A stretch of DNA of 64,000 nucleotides from UMGS1387 sp045540015 (GTDB taxonomy: Bacteria; Bacillota; Clostridia; Oscillospirales; CAG-382). Made by a program: the position numbers and the translations under genes. The notes beneath the pieces were generated by a model. It did no database searches and was not told where the DNA came from. It saw only the letters and a program-made list of their open reading frames with translations. Below, in pieces: positions 33,337-42,787 of the stretch. Each line of letters starts with the position of its first letter. Position 1 is the stretch's first letter. Location of the stretch: the NCBI GenBank assembly GCA_045540015.1, contig JAZQGP010000052.1:1-64000 (forward strand), written 5' to 3'.

Positions 33337-36279
33337 ATGACAGATATACTAAGCAAGCTTAAAAACCCTCCTAAAAAGTATCGTTCTCTCCCCTTTTGGT
33401 CGTGGAATTCAAAGCTTGATGTTAATGAAACTGAATGGCAGATAAATGAGATGGACAAAGCCGGCACAGGCGGATTCTTCATGCATGCAAGAGGCGGACT
33501 TAAAACCGAATATATGGGCAAAGAATGGATGGAAAACGTAAGAGCATCCATAACTGAAGCGAATAGTAGAGGAATGTATCCTTGGGGTTATGATGAAAAC
33601 GGCTGGCCAAGCGGTTTCGGCTCAGATATGGTGAATAGTCTCGGGGTTGACTATCAGCAAAAATATCTTCGTATGGAAATAACAGACAAACCTGTCAGTA
33701 ATGAATATACCATTACAAATATTAGTTTACCGGATAATAAAAATGCTCATTTATATTATGAAATAAATAGATTCTATGTTGATACACTTGATGCGAAGGT
33801 AACAGATAAATTTATTGAAGTCACTCACGAGAAATACAAAGAAATACTTGGTGACGATTTTAAAAAAATGTCCGGTTTTTTCACCGATGAGCCTCAAATA
33901 TCGAGAAACGGGTTTCCGTGGTCGTTTACGCTCGAATACGAATACAAGAAAGAATACGGTGAAGACTTAACGCCACTGCTTTACGATTTGTTTGAAGAAA
34001 CAAATACTTGTATGAAAACGCGATACCGCTTCTGGAAACTCGTAACAAAGCTGTTTTGTGAAAACTACATGAAACGTATTTATGACTGGTGCGAAAAAAA
34101 CGGCTCACAGCTAACCGGTCACATGGTATGTGAGGACTATCTCTCAAGCCAGCTTGACTGTAACGGAGCCGTAATGCCAAACTATGAATATTTTCATATA
34201 CCCGGGATTGACAGACTGACAAGAAGCGCCGAACGTTCATTACTTGTTCCTCAGGTGACGTCTGCTTGTGCTCAGCTTGGGAAAAAGCAAATTCTTACAG
34301 AAAGCTTTGCCATGTGCGGATGGGATGTAAGCTTTGAGGAACTCAAGTGGATACTCGAATGGCAAATGGTTAAAGGCGTAAACTTGTTGTGTCAGCATCT
34401 TGAAGGGTATTCGCTTGAAGGTTTAAGAAAGCGCGACTATCCGACAGGACATTTTTATCAGAACCCCTGGTGGAAGGAATACAAAGATTTCATGAATTTC
34501 TCTTCAAGAATAGGGATGCTTCTCGCCGAAGGCGACATTGCATGTGAGGTTCTCGTTCTCCACACAATCTCAACAGCATGGATATTAAGAGGTAACGACA
34601 CGTCAAAGTCGAAAATTGACAATTACACTTATGAGCTTGTAAAAATCGGAAGTGAACTTGACAGAAATCAGATTCTATACCATTTAGGTGATGAAAGAAT
34701 CATGTCGCGTCACGGCAAAATAGATGGAAATAATCTGAAAATAGGAAATATGTCATACTCCACAGTCATAGTTCCGCCGTCAACAGTCATTGACAGCTAT
34801 ACATATACTCTGTTAAAAGAATTTTCTGATAACGGCGGAAATCTCGTTTTTTTCGGCGAAATCCCTTCTTACATAGACGGAATTCAAACGGATGATGTTA
34901 AAAAACTTTGTAAGGTTCATCTCAAATCCGAAACAGATGTTATAGATTATATACCGTCAAATACACGCTACTGCTCTGCGCTGTTTGCAGACGGTTCACA
35001 TGCCGACATTCAGTTTGCAAGAAGAATATTCGACGATTTTGAAATGTTCTATTTTGTAAATACTTTTGCCGACAGGTGTGAAAATGTAACTCTGACTATC
35101 CCAGGAAAAAGCTGTGCAACATTCAACTATATTACAGGGGAAATTGAACCATGCAAATTTGTATATACAAACGGATGCGTAAAGGTTATCCATACTTTTG
35201 AAAAAATGGGCTCGTATGTGCTGTTTGTCCGAAAAGACGATAAATATAAATCTGCAACGCACGAAGACACTGCCCTTTCTCCGATAAACGAAAAACTTGT
35301 TGGTGAATGGGAAATATCCGAAGCCGATCCAAATGTTTTAACTCTTGATTTTTGCGACTGCTATTTTGACGGTGAGCTTGTTGAAAAGAATATGTATATC
35401 CTTGATATTCAAGAAAAAGCATGTGCATTGAACCGAAAGGTGAAAATCAAACTTGATTTCAAAGTAAGTTGCAATATGTCTTCAAAAAAGCCTATGTACC
35501 TGGTTCTTGAACAGCCTGACAATTATAATCTGTTCATCAATGGAACAGATTGTGAAAAGAAAAAATGCGGATATTACAGAGATAAATCGTTTATCAAGCT
35601 TGACATAAGCGGCACTTTAGATAACGGTGACAATATTCTCACGCTTGAATGTGACTTTACACAGCCAAAAGAAGTGTATGATCAGCTTGATAACTGTCTT
35701 CAGTTTGAATCTGCTAAAAACAAACTGTGGTTTGATATGGAGATTGAACCTGTTTATATAATTGGAGAATTCGGTGTTGACTGCGATAAGAAATTTGAAT
35801 ATGCAGAAAACGAATCCGTCAGAACACTAGGCAGCTTCACTCTTTGCGATATGCCAAAGGTGCTTACCGATGGTGATTTCACGACACAGAAGCTCCCCTT
35901 CTTCTGCGGACACATTAAAGTAAAAAAAGATATTAATTTAACTGCGGATGAAATCAGTAACCGATCAATTGTGCTTGAACGACTTTGCAGTACCGTTTCC
36001 TATTTCACCGTCAATGGCAAAAAGCTCAACAGTATTTATTGGGCACCGTATACAGCAGATCTTTCACAGCTTCTTAAAGAAGGCAAAAACACAATTGAGC
36101 TTGATATTAAAGGAAACTTCAGAAACATGCTCGGTCCGCATCATATGCCTGTTGACTCACACTGTGTTGGTCCGACATCCTTCCACCGTAATTCTCCTAT
36201 TTGGGGCAGCATGGTTGATTTGGATAACTGGTACGATGGATACTGCTTTGTCAAATACGGTCTTTTCCTTGATAAATAA
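33337..36279 (+). CDS. GH106-like glycoside hydrolase (alpha-L-rhamnosidase family)
   Basis: A 980-residue hydrolase without a signal peptide, so cytoplasmic. The N-terminal catalytic barrel carries the family pattern PFWSWNSKLDVNETEWQI, GTGGFFMHARGGLKTEYMG and WGYDENGWPSGFGSD, then SGFFTDEPQI and TGHMVCEDYL. A beta-galactosidase-like accessory domain and jelly-roll domains occupy the C-terminal half (SYFTVNGKKLNSIYWAPYTADLS). GH106 enzymes remove rhamnose from rhamnogalacturonan and flavonoid glycosides; specificity is inferred from family. ATG with AAGGAG upstream. It stands alone with its own promoter and no adjacent regulator. Confidence 0.8.
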   Translation: MTDILSKLKNPPKKYRSLPFWSWNSKLDVNETEWQINEMDKAGTGGFFMHARGGLKTEYMGKEWMENVRASITEANSRGMYPWGYDENGWPSGFGSDMVNSLGVDYQQKYLRMEITDKPVSNEYTITNISLPDNKNAHLYYEINRFYVDTLDAKVTDKFIEVTHEKYKEILGDDFKKMSGFFTDEPQISRNGFPWSFTLEYEYKKEYGEDLTPLLYDLFEETNTCMKTRYRFWKLVTKLFCENYMKRIYDWCEKNGSQLTGHMVCEDYLSSQLDCNGAVMPNYEYFHIPGIDRLTRSAERSLLVPQVTSACAQLGKKQILTESFAMCGWDVSFEELKWILEWQMVKGVNLLCQHLEGYSLEGLRKRDYPTGHFYQNPWWKEYKDFMNFSSRIGMLLAEGDIACEVLVLHTISTAWILRGNDTSKSKIDNYTYELVKIGSELDRNQILYHLGDERIMSRHGKIDGNNLKIGNMSYSTVIVPPSTVIDSYTYTLLKEFSDNGGNLVFFGEIPSYIDGIQTDDVKKLCKVHLKSETDVIDYIPSNTRYCSALFADGSHADIQFARRIFDDFEMFYFVNTFADRCENVTLTIPGKSCATFNYITGEIEPCKFVYTNGCVKVIHTFEKMGSYVLFVRKDDKYKSATHEDTALSPINEKLVGEWEISEADPNVLTLDFCDCYFDGELVEKNMYILDIQEKACALNRKVKIKLDFKVSCNMSSKKPMYLVLEQPDNYNLFINGTDCEKKKCGYYRDKSFIKLDISGTLDNGDNILTLECDFTQPKEVYDQLDNCLQFESAKNKLWFDMEIEPVYIIGEFGVDCDKKFEYAENESVRTLGSFTLCDMPKVLTDGDFTTQKLPFFCGHIKVKKDINLTADEISNRSIVLERLCSTVSYFTVNGKKLNSIYWAPYTADLSQLLKEGKNTIELDIKGNFRNMLGPHHMPVDSHCVGPTSFHRNSPIWGSMVDLDNWYDGYCFVKYGLFLDK

Positions 36280-36295
36280 TTGTTCTAAAATTAAA

Positions 36296-36313
36296 GGCAG
36301 CCGAAAGGCTGTC
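36296..36313 (+). terminator. Terminator of the GH106-like gene
   Basis: GGCAGCC (36296-36302), a GAAA tetraloop and GGCTGTC (36307-36313), then a loosely T-rich tail. Confidence 0.65.
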
Positions 36314-36360
36314 TTGGTTGTATTATAATATTAAAAAACACTTTTTTTACATTGACAAAT

Positions 36361-36391
36361 CGGGCAGAACGGATTTTTTATCCGTCTGCCC
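36361..36391 (-). terminator. Terminator of the TIM-barrel isomerase gene
   Basis: CGGGCAGA..GGAT pairs with ATCC..TCTGCCCG around a T6 loop, ten bases past the minus-strand stop. Confidence 0.7.
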
Positions 36392-36400
36392 GATACTAAA

Positions 36401-37330
36401 TTAAAAATTATCTACAGCGAACTTTGTGTTTTTATATATCATACTGAGATTATCAACAAGAAGTGCTTCAGGATAGTTGACATTACAAAGCTCAAGGGTG
36501 AATGCACCATCAAAACCGGTTTCCTTAAGTGCAGGAATAATAGCTTCCCAGTCAAGTCTGCCGTTAAAAATAGGTTGATGAAGGTCTTTCAAACCGTTGT
36601 AGGAAATTATATAAGGTGGATCATTACAGTAATTATCATGTACATGCGTACAGCTGATGCGTTTGCCGATTTTTCTGATTTCATCCGGAAGTTTGTTTCC
36701 AAATGCAGCTGCAGCATGACCTGTATCTAAACAACAAGATACAATCGGATCATTAAAAGCGTCTATAATTCTTATAAGTTCATCACTTGTCGAGGTAAAT
36801 CTAAGTCTGTCGCTTCCGCTATGACCTTCTTCAAATAAAGTTTCGACCGCTATACCAACACCGCACTTTTTGGCTTCTTCAACCAATGGTGCAAGATATT
36901 CATACGCCGTTCTGAAAGCATCATCCTCGTTGTATTTTCCGTATTCACATGTATAAACATCGGCATGAACAACGAAATGCTTCACTCCCAGACTTTTGGC
37001 GTAACCGAGTTCTCTCATATTAGCTTCTCTCATTGATTTCCAGTCAAAACTCTTTCTGTCGCCGGAAGGGAATCTTGCATGAGTTTTTTCAAATTCAAGT
37101 CCGATTTCCTCATAATAACTGCGCACGTTGTAAATCTCGGTTTCCAAGTCTGTACTTTTACATCCGGGTAAACCGGTAAAAGTTGTCTCCGATAGCGAAG
37201 TATCTGCACACTCAAATCCTGCATCCCTGGTGATTTTTCCCATCTGATACAGATTTCTTCTCATTTTCTGTTCCGGATCATCACATTTTCTCAGAAAATG
37301 AAGATAATACATATTATAGCCTATTTTCAT
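36401..37330 (-). CDS. Sugar phosphate isomerase/epimerase (xylose isomerase-like TIM barrel)
   Basis: A 309-residue AP-endonuclease-2-like TIM barrel. Metal-site motifs are visible: AVETLFEEG (Glu) near 149, SCCLDTGHAAAAFG (Asp, His) near 195, THVHDNYCNDPP (His, Asp) near 225 and FTLELCN (Glu) near 284. The family interconverts keto sugars or inositol derivatives. Standing next to the GH106-like gene on the opposite strand, it could process a released sugar, but the substrate is unknown. Ribosome site AAGGAAGG is upstream. Confidence 0.82.
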   Translation of the reverse strand: MKIGYNMYYLHFLRKCDDPEQKMRRNLYQMGKITRDAGFECADTSLSETTFTGLPGCKSTDLETEIYNVRSYYEEIGLEFEKTHARFPSGDRKSFDWKSMREANMRELGYAKSLGVKHFVVHADVYTCEYGKYNEDDAFRTAYEYLAPLVEEAKKCGVGIAVETLFEEGHSGSDRLRFTSTSDELIRIIDAFNDPIVSCCLDTGHAAAAFGNKLPDEIRKIGKRISCTHVHDNYCNDPPYIISYNGLKDLHQPIFNGRLDWEAIIPALKETGFDGAFTLELCNVNYPEALLVDNLSMIYKNTKFAVDNF

Positions 37331-37370
37331 AAAAACCTTCCTTTAGTTATGAAAAATTGCTCTAAATCAT

Positions 37371-37406
37371 AAAAAACGCTGTTTATTGACATTGACAGCG
37401 TTTTTT
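37371..37406 (-). terminator. Bidirectional terminator by tRNA-Glu
   Basis: AAAAAACGCTG (37371-37381) and CAGCGTTTTTT (37396-37406) are perfect complements, giving a T6 tail on both strands. Confidence 0.88.
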
Positions 37407-37415
37407 ATAACGATT

Positions 37416-37490
37416 TGGTGACCCGTACGGGAATCGAACCCATGTTTTCGCCGTGAGAGGGCGATGTCTTAGCCGCTTGACCAACGGGCC
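37416..37490 (-). tRNA. tRNA-Glu (CTC anticodon)
   Basis: On the minus strand acceptor GGCCCGT/ACGGGTC, anticodon stem TCGCC/GGCGA with loop CTCTCAC (anticodon CTC), T-loop TTCGATT, discriminator A and encoded CCA form a complete 75-base cloverleaf. CTC reads GAG codons. Confidence 0.95.
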
Positions 37491-37518
37491 GAGTGTGTTC
37501 TTTCCTGAACGCCTGTAT

Positions 37519-37547
37519 AGTATAGCACAATGCATCGTTTTTGTCAA
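37519..37547 (-). promoter_or_regulatory. Promoter of tRNA-Glu
   Basis: On the minus strand TTGACA (37547-37542), a 17-base spacer and TATACT (37524-37519), 28 bases before the tRNA. Confidence 0.85.
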
Positions 37548-37619
37548 GAGATTTTATCAAAAAAATCACATTTTTATGTATGCCCTGCCGAAATAAATTC
37601 AGCAGGGCAAGAAAATTAT

Positions 37620-38966
37620 TTATACACTGAGCATGCCTAATGCTTCAAGAACGGAAAAACCTAGGATAAGTATAATGCAAATAGGTGCAACATATTTAAT
37701 TATTACATTAAACATCTTTTTTTCTTTGAATTTACCTGTAAGCTCTACCTCCTCTATTATCAAAGCGGGCTTTATAACATATCCGACGAAAATACAGGTA
37801 AGGAGTGCAACAATGGGCATAAGCACTGAATTGCTGATAAAGTCAAAGAAATCAAGAAATGCAAAACCGAATATTGTAATGTCCGACCAAATGCCGTTTC
37901 CGAGAGACGAAGGCACTCCAAGAATGATGCTTATAATCAAAACCAGTATGCATGCCGGAATTCTTTTCATCTTAAACTTATCCTGGAAGAATGACACAAC
38001 TGTTTCCATAAGTGAAATAGCTGAGGTAAGTGCCGCGAAAAGTACAAGGAGGAAAAATACAATTCCGATTATCCATCCCCCGTTAAAGGTGTTAAATACC
38101 TTAGGAAGAGTTACGAACATAAGAGAAGGACCTTTTCCGAGAGTACCTTTGTCGAACGCAAATACCGCAGGAACAATCATAAGTCCTGCAAGGAATGCTA
38201 TTCCTGTATCAAACATTTCAATTTGTCTTACAGATGAGCGAAGACATACATCTTTTTTCATATAGGAACCGTAAGTAATCATAATACCCATTGCAAGCGA
38301 CATGGAGTAAAACAACTGGCCCATTGCAGAAAGAACCGTTGTTGCAGAAAACTTTGAAAAATCAGGTTTTAAATAATATATAATTCCTTCTGAAGCGCCG
38401 GGAAGACACATTGAATAAATCGCAATAGCTATAGATAGTACAATAAGAATCGGCATCATTATTTTACTGACGTTTTCAATCCCTTTTTGGACACCAAGCA
38501 TAACAACAATTGCTGTAATACCGATAAATACCAAAAACCAGATTAACGGTTCAGCAGGCTTTGAAACAAAAGTACCGAAAAAGTCAGTGTCAGCTGCAGC
38601 TTTGCCTTGTCCCACAGCAAATGCATAAAGGTATTTCATAACCCAACCGCCGATTACAGAATAATACGGTAAAATAATTACAGGAACTATTGCTGCAAGA
38701 TAACCGATGAAGCTGTACTTCTTATTAAGCGACTGAAAAGCTTCGATGACACTGAGACCTGTTTTTCTTCCGAGTGCAATTTCTGCGGTCATAAGAGTAA
38801 ATCCGAAGGTTATTGCAAGGACAAGGTATACTAACAGGAAAATACCACCGCCGTGCTGTGCAGCAAGATACGGGAATCTCCATATATTACCGAGTCCTAC
38901 CGCAGAGCCTGCAGCAGCAAGAACAAATCCGATTTTTCCGGAAAAACTGCTTCTTTGTTTATCCAT
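37620..38966 (-). CDS. Sodium-dependent transporter (neurotransmitter:sodium symporter family)
   Basis: A 448-residue membrane protein with about eleven to twelve helices. The NSS hallmark GFVLAAAGSAVGLGNIWRFPYLAAQHGGG is at residues 13-41. LeuT-like bacterial members move amino acids with sodium; tryptophan, tyrosine or branched-chain substrates are common, but the ligand is not readable here. The ATG at 38966 has GGGGGGAG eight bases upstream; the frame stays open through the tRNA-Gln gene upstream, which is not coding. No partner genes. Confidence 0.92.
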   Translation of the reverse strand: MDKQRSSFSGKIGFVLAAAGSAVGLGNIWRFPYLAAQHGGGIFLLVYLVLAITFGFTLMTAEIALGRKTGLSVIEAFQSLNKKYSFIGYLAAIVPVIILPYYSVIGGWVMKYLYAFAVGQGKAAADTDFFGTFVSKPAEPLIWFLVFIGITAIVVMLGVQKGIENVSKIMMPILIVLSIAIAIYSMCLPGASEGIIYYLKPDFSKFSATTVLSAMGQLFYSMSLAMGIMITYGSYMKKDVCLRSSVRQIEMFDTGIAFLAGLMIVPAVFAFDKGTLGKGPSLMFVTLPKVFNTFNGGWIIGIVFFLLVLFAALTSAISLMETVVSFFQDKFKMKRIPACILVLIISIILGVPSSLGNGIWSDITIFGFAFLDFFDFISNSVLMPIVALLTCIFVGYVIKPALIIEEVELTGKFKEKKMFNVIIKYVAPICIILILGFSVLEALGMLSV

Positions 38967-39085
38967 TTTGTACTCCCCCCGAAGATGTATCATTGAGATA
39001 AGTATAACACAAAAAAATACATAAGTCAACAAAATAAGAAGGATCAATATTTTTAGTTCATCGAAAGACGATTTTTTATAAAAAA

Positions 39086-39110
39086 AGCGTACCGAAAATT
39101 TCAGTACGCT
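39086..39110 (-). terminator. Terminator of tRNA-Gln
   Basis: AGCGTAC (39086-39092) pairs with GTACGCT (39104-39110), and a seven-base T-run follows on the minus strand. Confidence 0.85.
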
Positions 39111-39115
39111 TTTTC

Positions 39116-39189
39116 TGGCTGCGGAACTAGGATTCGAACCCAGACAAACAGAGTCAGAGTCTGCCGTGCTACCGTTACACAATTCCGCA
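39116..39189 (-). tRNA. tRNA-Gln (CTG anticodon)
   Basis: A 74-base cloverleaf on the minus strand: acceptor TGCGGAA/TTCCGCA, anticodon stem GCAGA/TCTGT with loop CTCTGAC (anticodon CTG), T-loop TTCGAAT, discriminator G and encoded CCA. The U1-A72 pair is typical of tRNA-Gln. Confidence 0.94.
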
Positions 39190-39218
39190 ATATTAGGTTT
39201 GTTCGCTCAACGTGTTAG

Positions 39219-39247
39219 ATTATACCACCTTAAGCAGAAAAAGTCAA
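39219..39247 (-). promoter_or_regulatory. Promoter of tRNA-Gln
   Basis: On the minus strand TTGACT (39247-39242), a 17-base spacer and TATAAT (39224-39219). Confidence 0.85.
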
Positions 39248-39332
39248 TAGTTTTTTTGAAAAATAATAAAATTATTTTTACTCACAAATTTAATGAAAAA
39301 GGAAGCTGCAAATTAGTTAGAATGACAACAAA

Positions 39333-39368
39333 AATCCTCTCACAGGCTATTATTGCTGCAAGAGGATT
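39333..39368 (-). terminator. Terminator of the cupin-GHL6 operon
   Basis: AATCCTCT (39333-39340) pairs with AGAGGATT (39361-39368), with GATTTTTG following on the minus strand. Confidence 0.7.
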
Positions 39369-39371
39369 CTT

Positions 39372-41402
39372 TTATTCAGTTATTATTTTGTACATATCGA
39401 AAATATGAAAATCATTTGCCGTAAAAGTTACATATCCGTCTGAAACAGAAAAATTAACATGTTTTTCCAGAGGCAAAAGCAACACATCTTTCACATGTCC
39501 TTCTACCTTTACAAAAATATTAAACGGATAACTCCTACGTGCATAATATGAATCGTTGATAAGAGCTGCAGAAATGAGATATTCGTTTCCGTCACGGAAA
39601 GACACAATTTCAACATCCTCAGGAGAATCACTCTTAACGGTAAACTCTGATTGCATCAAACGCTTTATCATATTCACCAATATGTTGATATACTGATACT
39701 CCTCACATATTTCCATACAGTGAGCAATCCAAATAAATTTACCTTTGCCATATTCCCCCTCAATAACCGCAGGATAATCGGTTTTAACACCGGGAGGATT
39801 GCTGTGAATTGAAGCAAATTTAAGTTCACCATCAATCGTATACGGCATTGTAACTGTTGCAAGTACCTTTCCATTTACGTATTTTTTTACAAGAGGAACA
39901 TATCCCGGAACCTGAAGCGGATACTTTTCATTAAATTCTAAAAAGAGTTCATCGTTTTTACCATTAGGAGAAAGATATGTTGAAGCCGATTTTGAATAGA
40001 TAATATCTTCTGCGCCGACTAATTCTTTTATAAGTCTTTCGTTTCTGGTACCCGTAAAAATAAGATTTCCGCCATTCTTTACATATTCAATAATTCTTTC
40101 TGTATCACTTGGGTCTTCATTTGTAGTTTCTGATGCAAACAAAACCTTGAATTTATTAAAATCTCCATCGTTGCTAACTACTCCGTAAGGAATATTAAAA
40201 CGTATAAAGCTCTTAGCAAGATTCATTGCGCATTTACCGTTATTATAGATGTTACCGTTCTCGGAAAATTTACTGTTAAGTGAATAGTAAATTCCGACAT
40301 CACCTATCAAATCACCGCGCAGATATTTTTCATATCTACTCTCCAAATCGAATATCTTGCCAATCTGCTCATATACTCTTTTGTCAAGAGTACCGACAGG
40401 ATCAATAGCATCAATAAAGAGAGTTGCACCGTGGTTTGCACAGGTAAGCATTACAGAACCGAAAGTTCTATCATAAGATTTTGTAAGCGTGTGTGAACCG
40501 AGTGTAGGCTCACATCTGGAAAACATATATTCATACGGTTGATTTTTGCTGATACCGTAATAGAATTTGCATGCAAATGACTGTACATAGGAGGTCTCAT
40601 ATAAATCCCCGCCAACATAGTCACATGCATCACACACTCCTTTAGTGCAATTATTTATATTATTAACAGTTGCTGCATGGGCAACATTGTGCTCAACTGA
40701 AACTCCCGGCATCATTTGTTTTGTATAGTCGGTTACAAAATGAGCAAATTCCGACATCCAATCCATACGCAGCTTTACATATTTTTTCCATTCAAGTGTA
40801 GGCTTAAAATCCCACCACGGCATTTCACCGCCAATTTCTTTTGCGTAACGCTCTTTACAGTGCTTGCAATGACAAAAATGCGGCCAGAAGGTCATGTCAT
40901 AAAACATACCGTCAACTTCAGTATATTCTGCAATTTCATCGATCTGCGCAAGTACAAACTGTCTGTAATGAGGATTGTTTGGACAACACAGTCCATATCT
41001 TCCGGATTTGAATGAAGCACCGTCAACGTGCTCTTCACAGTCTTCGCGACGTGAACGACCTTGTTCGTGCACTAATCGCCAGTCGGGGTGTTTATCATGT
41101 TCAAGAGTATTATAAATAAGACTATAATAACCTACAACTGAAATGCCGCCGTCTCTGCACTTTTTTATAAGTTTTTTCATCGTGTCTTCCCTGCCGGTAA
41201 AGGCTTTATGCATAGTACCTACTTTGGTAGGAAAGTTACAGAGACCAACATGTGACTGCAGATATATCATCGCAGTCCTGATGTTTCCGGTTTTCAAATT
41301 GTTATAATACTCGTCAATATCAAACTGTGACAAAAACGAATCATCCCAGTCGTTTATGTGCATGTCACACAAATGACGCCTATATTTTCCTTCGTACCAC
41401 AT
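39372..41402 (-). CDS. Hypothetical glycoside hydrolase, GHL6-like with beta-galactosidase trimerisation domain
   Basis: A 676-residue protein, no signal peptide. The N-terminal 350 residues look like a glycosidase barrel of the GHL6 group (MHINDWDDSFLSQFDIDEY, GYYSLIYNTLEHDKHPDWRL, DGMFYDMTFWP, CHCKHCKERYAKE), with cysteine pairs that could bind a metal. The middle (about 360-560) resembles a GH42-type trimerisation/class I glutamine-amidotransferase fold (YVKNGGNLIFTGTRNERL). Proteins of this kind are related to alpha-L-fucosidases and beta-galactosidases but their substrate is unknown. The ATG at 41402 lies one base past the upstream gene's stop with GGAG before it, so the two are coupled. 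Confidence 0.75.
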   Translation of the reverse strand: MWYEGKYRRHLCDMHINDWDDSFLSQFDIDEYYNNLKTGNIRTAMIYLQSHVGLCNFPTKVGTMHKAFTGREDTMKKLIKKCRDGGISVVGYYSLIYNTLEHDKHPDWRLVHEQGRSRREDCEEHVDGASFKSGRYGLCCPNNPHYRQFVLAQIDEIAEYTEVDGMFYDMTFWPHFCHCKHCKERYAKEIGGEMPWWDFKPTLEWKKYVKLRMDWMSEFAHFVTDYTKQMMPGVSVEHNVAHAATVNNINNCTKGVCDACDYVGGDLYETSYVQSFACKFYYGISKNQPYEYMFSRCEPTLGSHTLTKSYDRTFGSVMLTCANHGATLFIDAIDPVGTLDKRVYEQIGKIFDLESRYEKYLRGDLIGDVGIYYSLNSKFSENGNIYNNGKCAMNLAKSFIRFNIPYGVVSNDGDFNKFKVLFASETTNEDPSDTERIIEYVKNGGNLIFTGTRNERLIKELVGAEDIIYSKSASTYLSPNGKNDELFLEFNEKYPLQVPGYVPLVKKYVNGKVLATVTMPYTIDGELKFASIHSNPPGVKTDYPAVIEGEYGKGKFIWIAHCMEICEEYQYINILVNMIKRLMQSEFTVKSDSPEDVEIVSFRDGNEYLISAALINDSYYARRSYPFNIFVKVEGHVKDVLLLPLEKHVNFSVSDGYVTFTANDFHIFDMYKIITE

Positions 41403-41403
41403 T

Positions 41404-42603
41404 TCAGTTCTCCTGCATAAATTTTGTAAGTTCTGGATTTTCTGCAAAGTGCTTAAGCATTACAAGCGGTTCGGTTGCGGATGTGTTCATGATTTTAACA
41501 CCCTCTCCTGCAGCTTTTTCCGTAACAAAGAATTCATCATTTGTCAGTTCACCATAACGTATAAGTGTCGGTGTTTCAATGTTCCAATCACCGCATGTAC
41601 CTCTACCCTGAATTAAAATGAATCCGTATGCTGCCATATCTTTAATTACAGCTGTTTTGCCGCGCTTAACAGTAAGACGCTTTGCACTAACCTTTTCATA
41701 CTTATAACAAATCCATTCTTCGGTGTAATCGTCATTATCATTTATAACAATAGGCTTCATAAATCTATTCTTTGCAAACTCCGGGTCAACATTTACTTCC
41801 CAGTCAATAACATCCATAAGATAATCGAAGTTGGCTATTTCCTCTTCGGGACAGTTCTTCCAAAGGAGATTTTCGGGAACACAATGTTCGCCATACAGAA
41901 CAGACTGATACATTGCATATACATCGCTTGCAAACTGCGGCTCATAAGTACAAAGACTTGCCGGTGCATGTAGAACGCCGGGAGGAACATCCCAACCCGT
42001 ATCAAGCTCGATTTTTTGTGCCGATGAAAGTTCAAGTAATTTGTTGTCACCCTTAGTGAAGTTTTCAAGACATTTTTTAACTTGTGACTTTTCGGTTCCG
42101 GGATTGAGACCAAAGAAAGTAAACGGAAATTCACCGCCGTGATTGTTCATATGTGCGGGAAAAAAATACATTTCGGGTTTACCTACATCACCTACTCTTG
42201 CAGCATGTTCGTCTCTGTGATGAATATGATGCGGAAGCGAACCAAGATTATCAAAGAATTTTGAGAACATCGGCCATTTGCCATACTTGTTCCATATATT
42301 TTCACCTATTATCTTGTCTTTGAGTTCGGCAACAGCATCGCGAAGAAGAACTTTTTCGCTGCCGTCAGCAGAAACAATATAGCTAAGTCCTTCATCCTCA
42401 GGTGTCTCCAGGCCGTTTTCGGCGTGTGTAATTGAAGCAAACCATCTTTCGTCAATACCGCCGCGTTCAAGACCGAGAACATAATAGTCATCCGTGTGAA
42501 GCTTGATTCTCTTGCCAGGTCTGCAGAAAGATCTCGGAACCCATGCAGGAGCAAGTCTTAATATACCTTTGCCCTCGGCTAGTAATTTTTCAGATAATGT
42601 CAT
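41404..42603 (-). CDS. Cupin-type mannose-6-phosphate-isomerase-like protein
   Basis: A 399-residue protein resembling class I phosphomannose isomerase/cupin proteins: HHIHHRDEHAARVG with several potential metal histidines near residue 140, YFFPAHMNNHGGEFPFTFFGL, and DVPPGVLHAPASLCTYEPQFASDVYAM. The C-terminal part adds another beta-domain. The gene is first in a two-gene unit with the GHL6-like protein and divergent from a PocR/AraC regulator. It may isomerise the sugar released by its partner. The ATG at 42603 has a strong GGAGGGGGG upstream and was preferred over an in-frame start 14 codons earlier. Confidence 0.7.
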   Translation of the reverse strand: MTLSEKLLAEGKGILRLAPAWVPRSFCRPGKRIKLHTDDYYVLGLERGGIDERWFASITHAENGLETPEDEGLSYIVSADGSEKVLLRDAVAELKDKIIGENIWNKYGKWPMFSKFFDNLGSLPHHIHHRDEHAARVGDVGKPEMYFFPAHMNNHGGEFPFTFFGLNPGTEKSQVKKCLENFTKGDNKLLELSSAQKIELDTGWDVPPGVLHAPASLCTYEPQFASDVYAMYQSVLYGEHCVPENLLWKNCPEEEIANFDYLMDVIDWEVNVDPEFAKNRFMKPIVINDNDDYTEEWICYKYEKVSAKRLTVKRGKTAVIKDMAAYGFILIQGRGTCGDWNIETPTLIRYGELTNDEFFVTEKAAGEGVKIMNTSATEPLVMLKHFAENPELTKFMQEN

Positions 42604-42721
42604 AATAACCCCCCTCCAATCAATCTTTTTCTTTAATTGTAACATAAACGTTTTTTTAATAATAGCTAAATATGAACAGAAAAACAGTAATTTTGTTCAA
42701 ACTTAAAATTAAATTTCAACA

Positions 42722-42750
42722 TTGCATTTGTTACAATTTTATTGTATAAT
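42722..42750 (+). promoter_or_regulatory. Promoter of the second PocR/AraC gene
   Basis: TTGCAT at 42722-42727, a 17-base spacer and TATAAT at 42745-42750. Confidence 0.7.
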
Positions 42751-42787
42751 GCTATAAAATACAGGATTATTGTTCAGGAGTGTTTCA

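Noticed and set aside
38967..39182. N-terminal extension of the NSS transporter by 72 codons
   Set aside because: The extension reads through the tRNA-Gln gene and its terminator; the ATG at 38966 has a strong ribosome site and starts the known family N-terminus.
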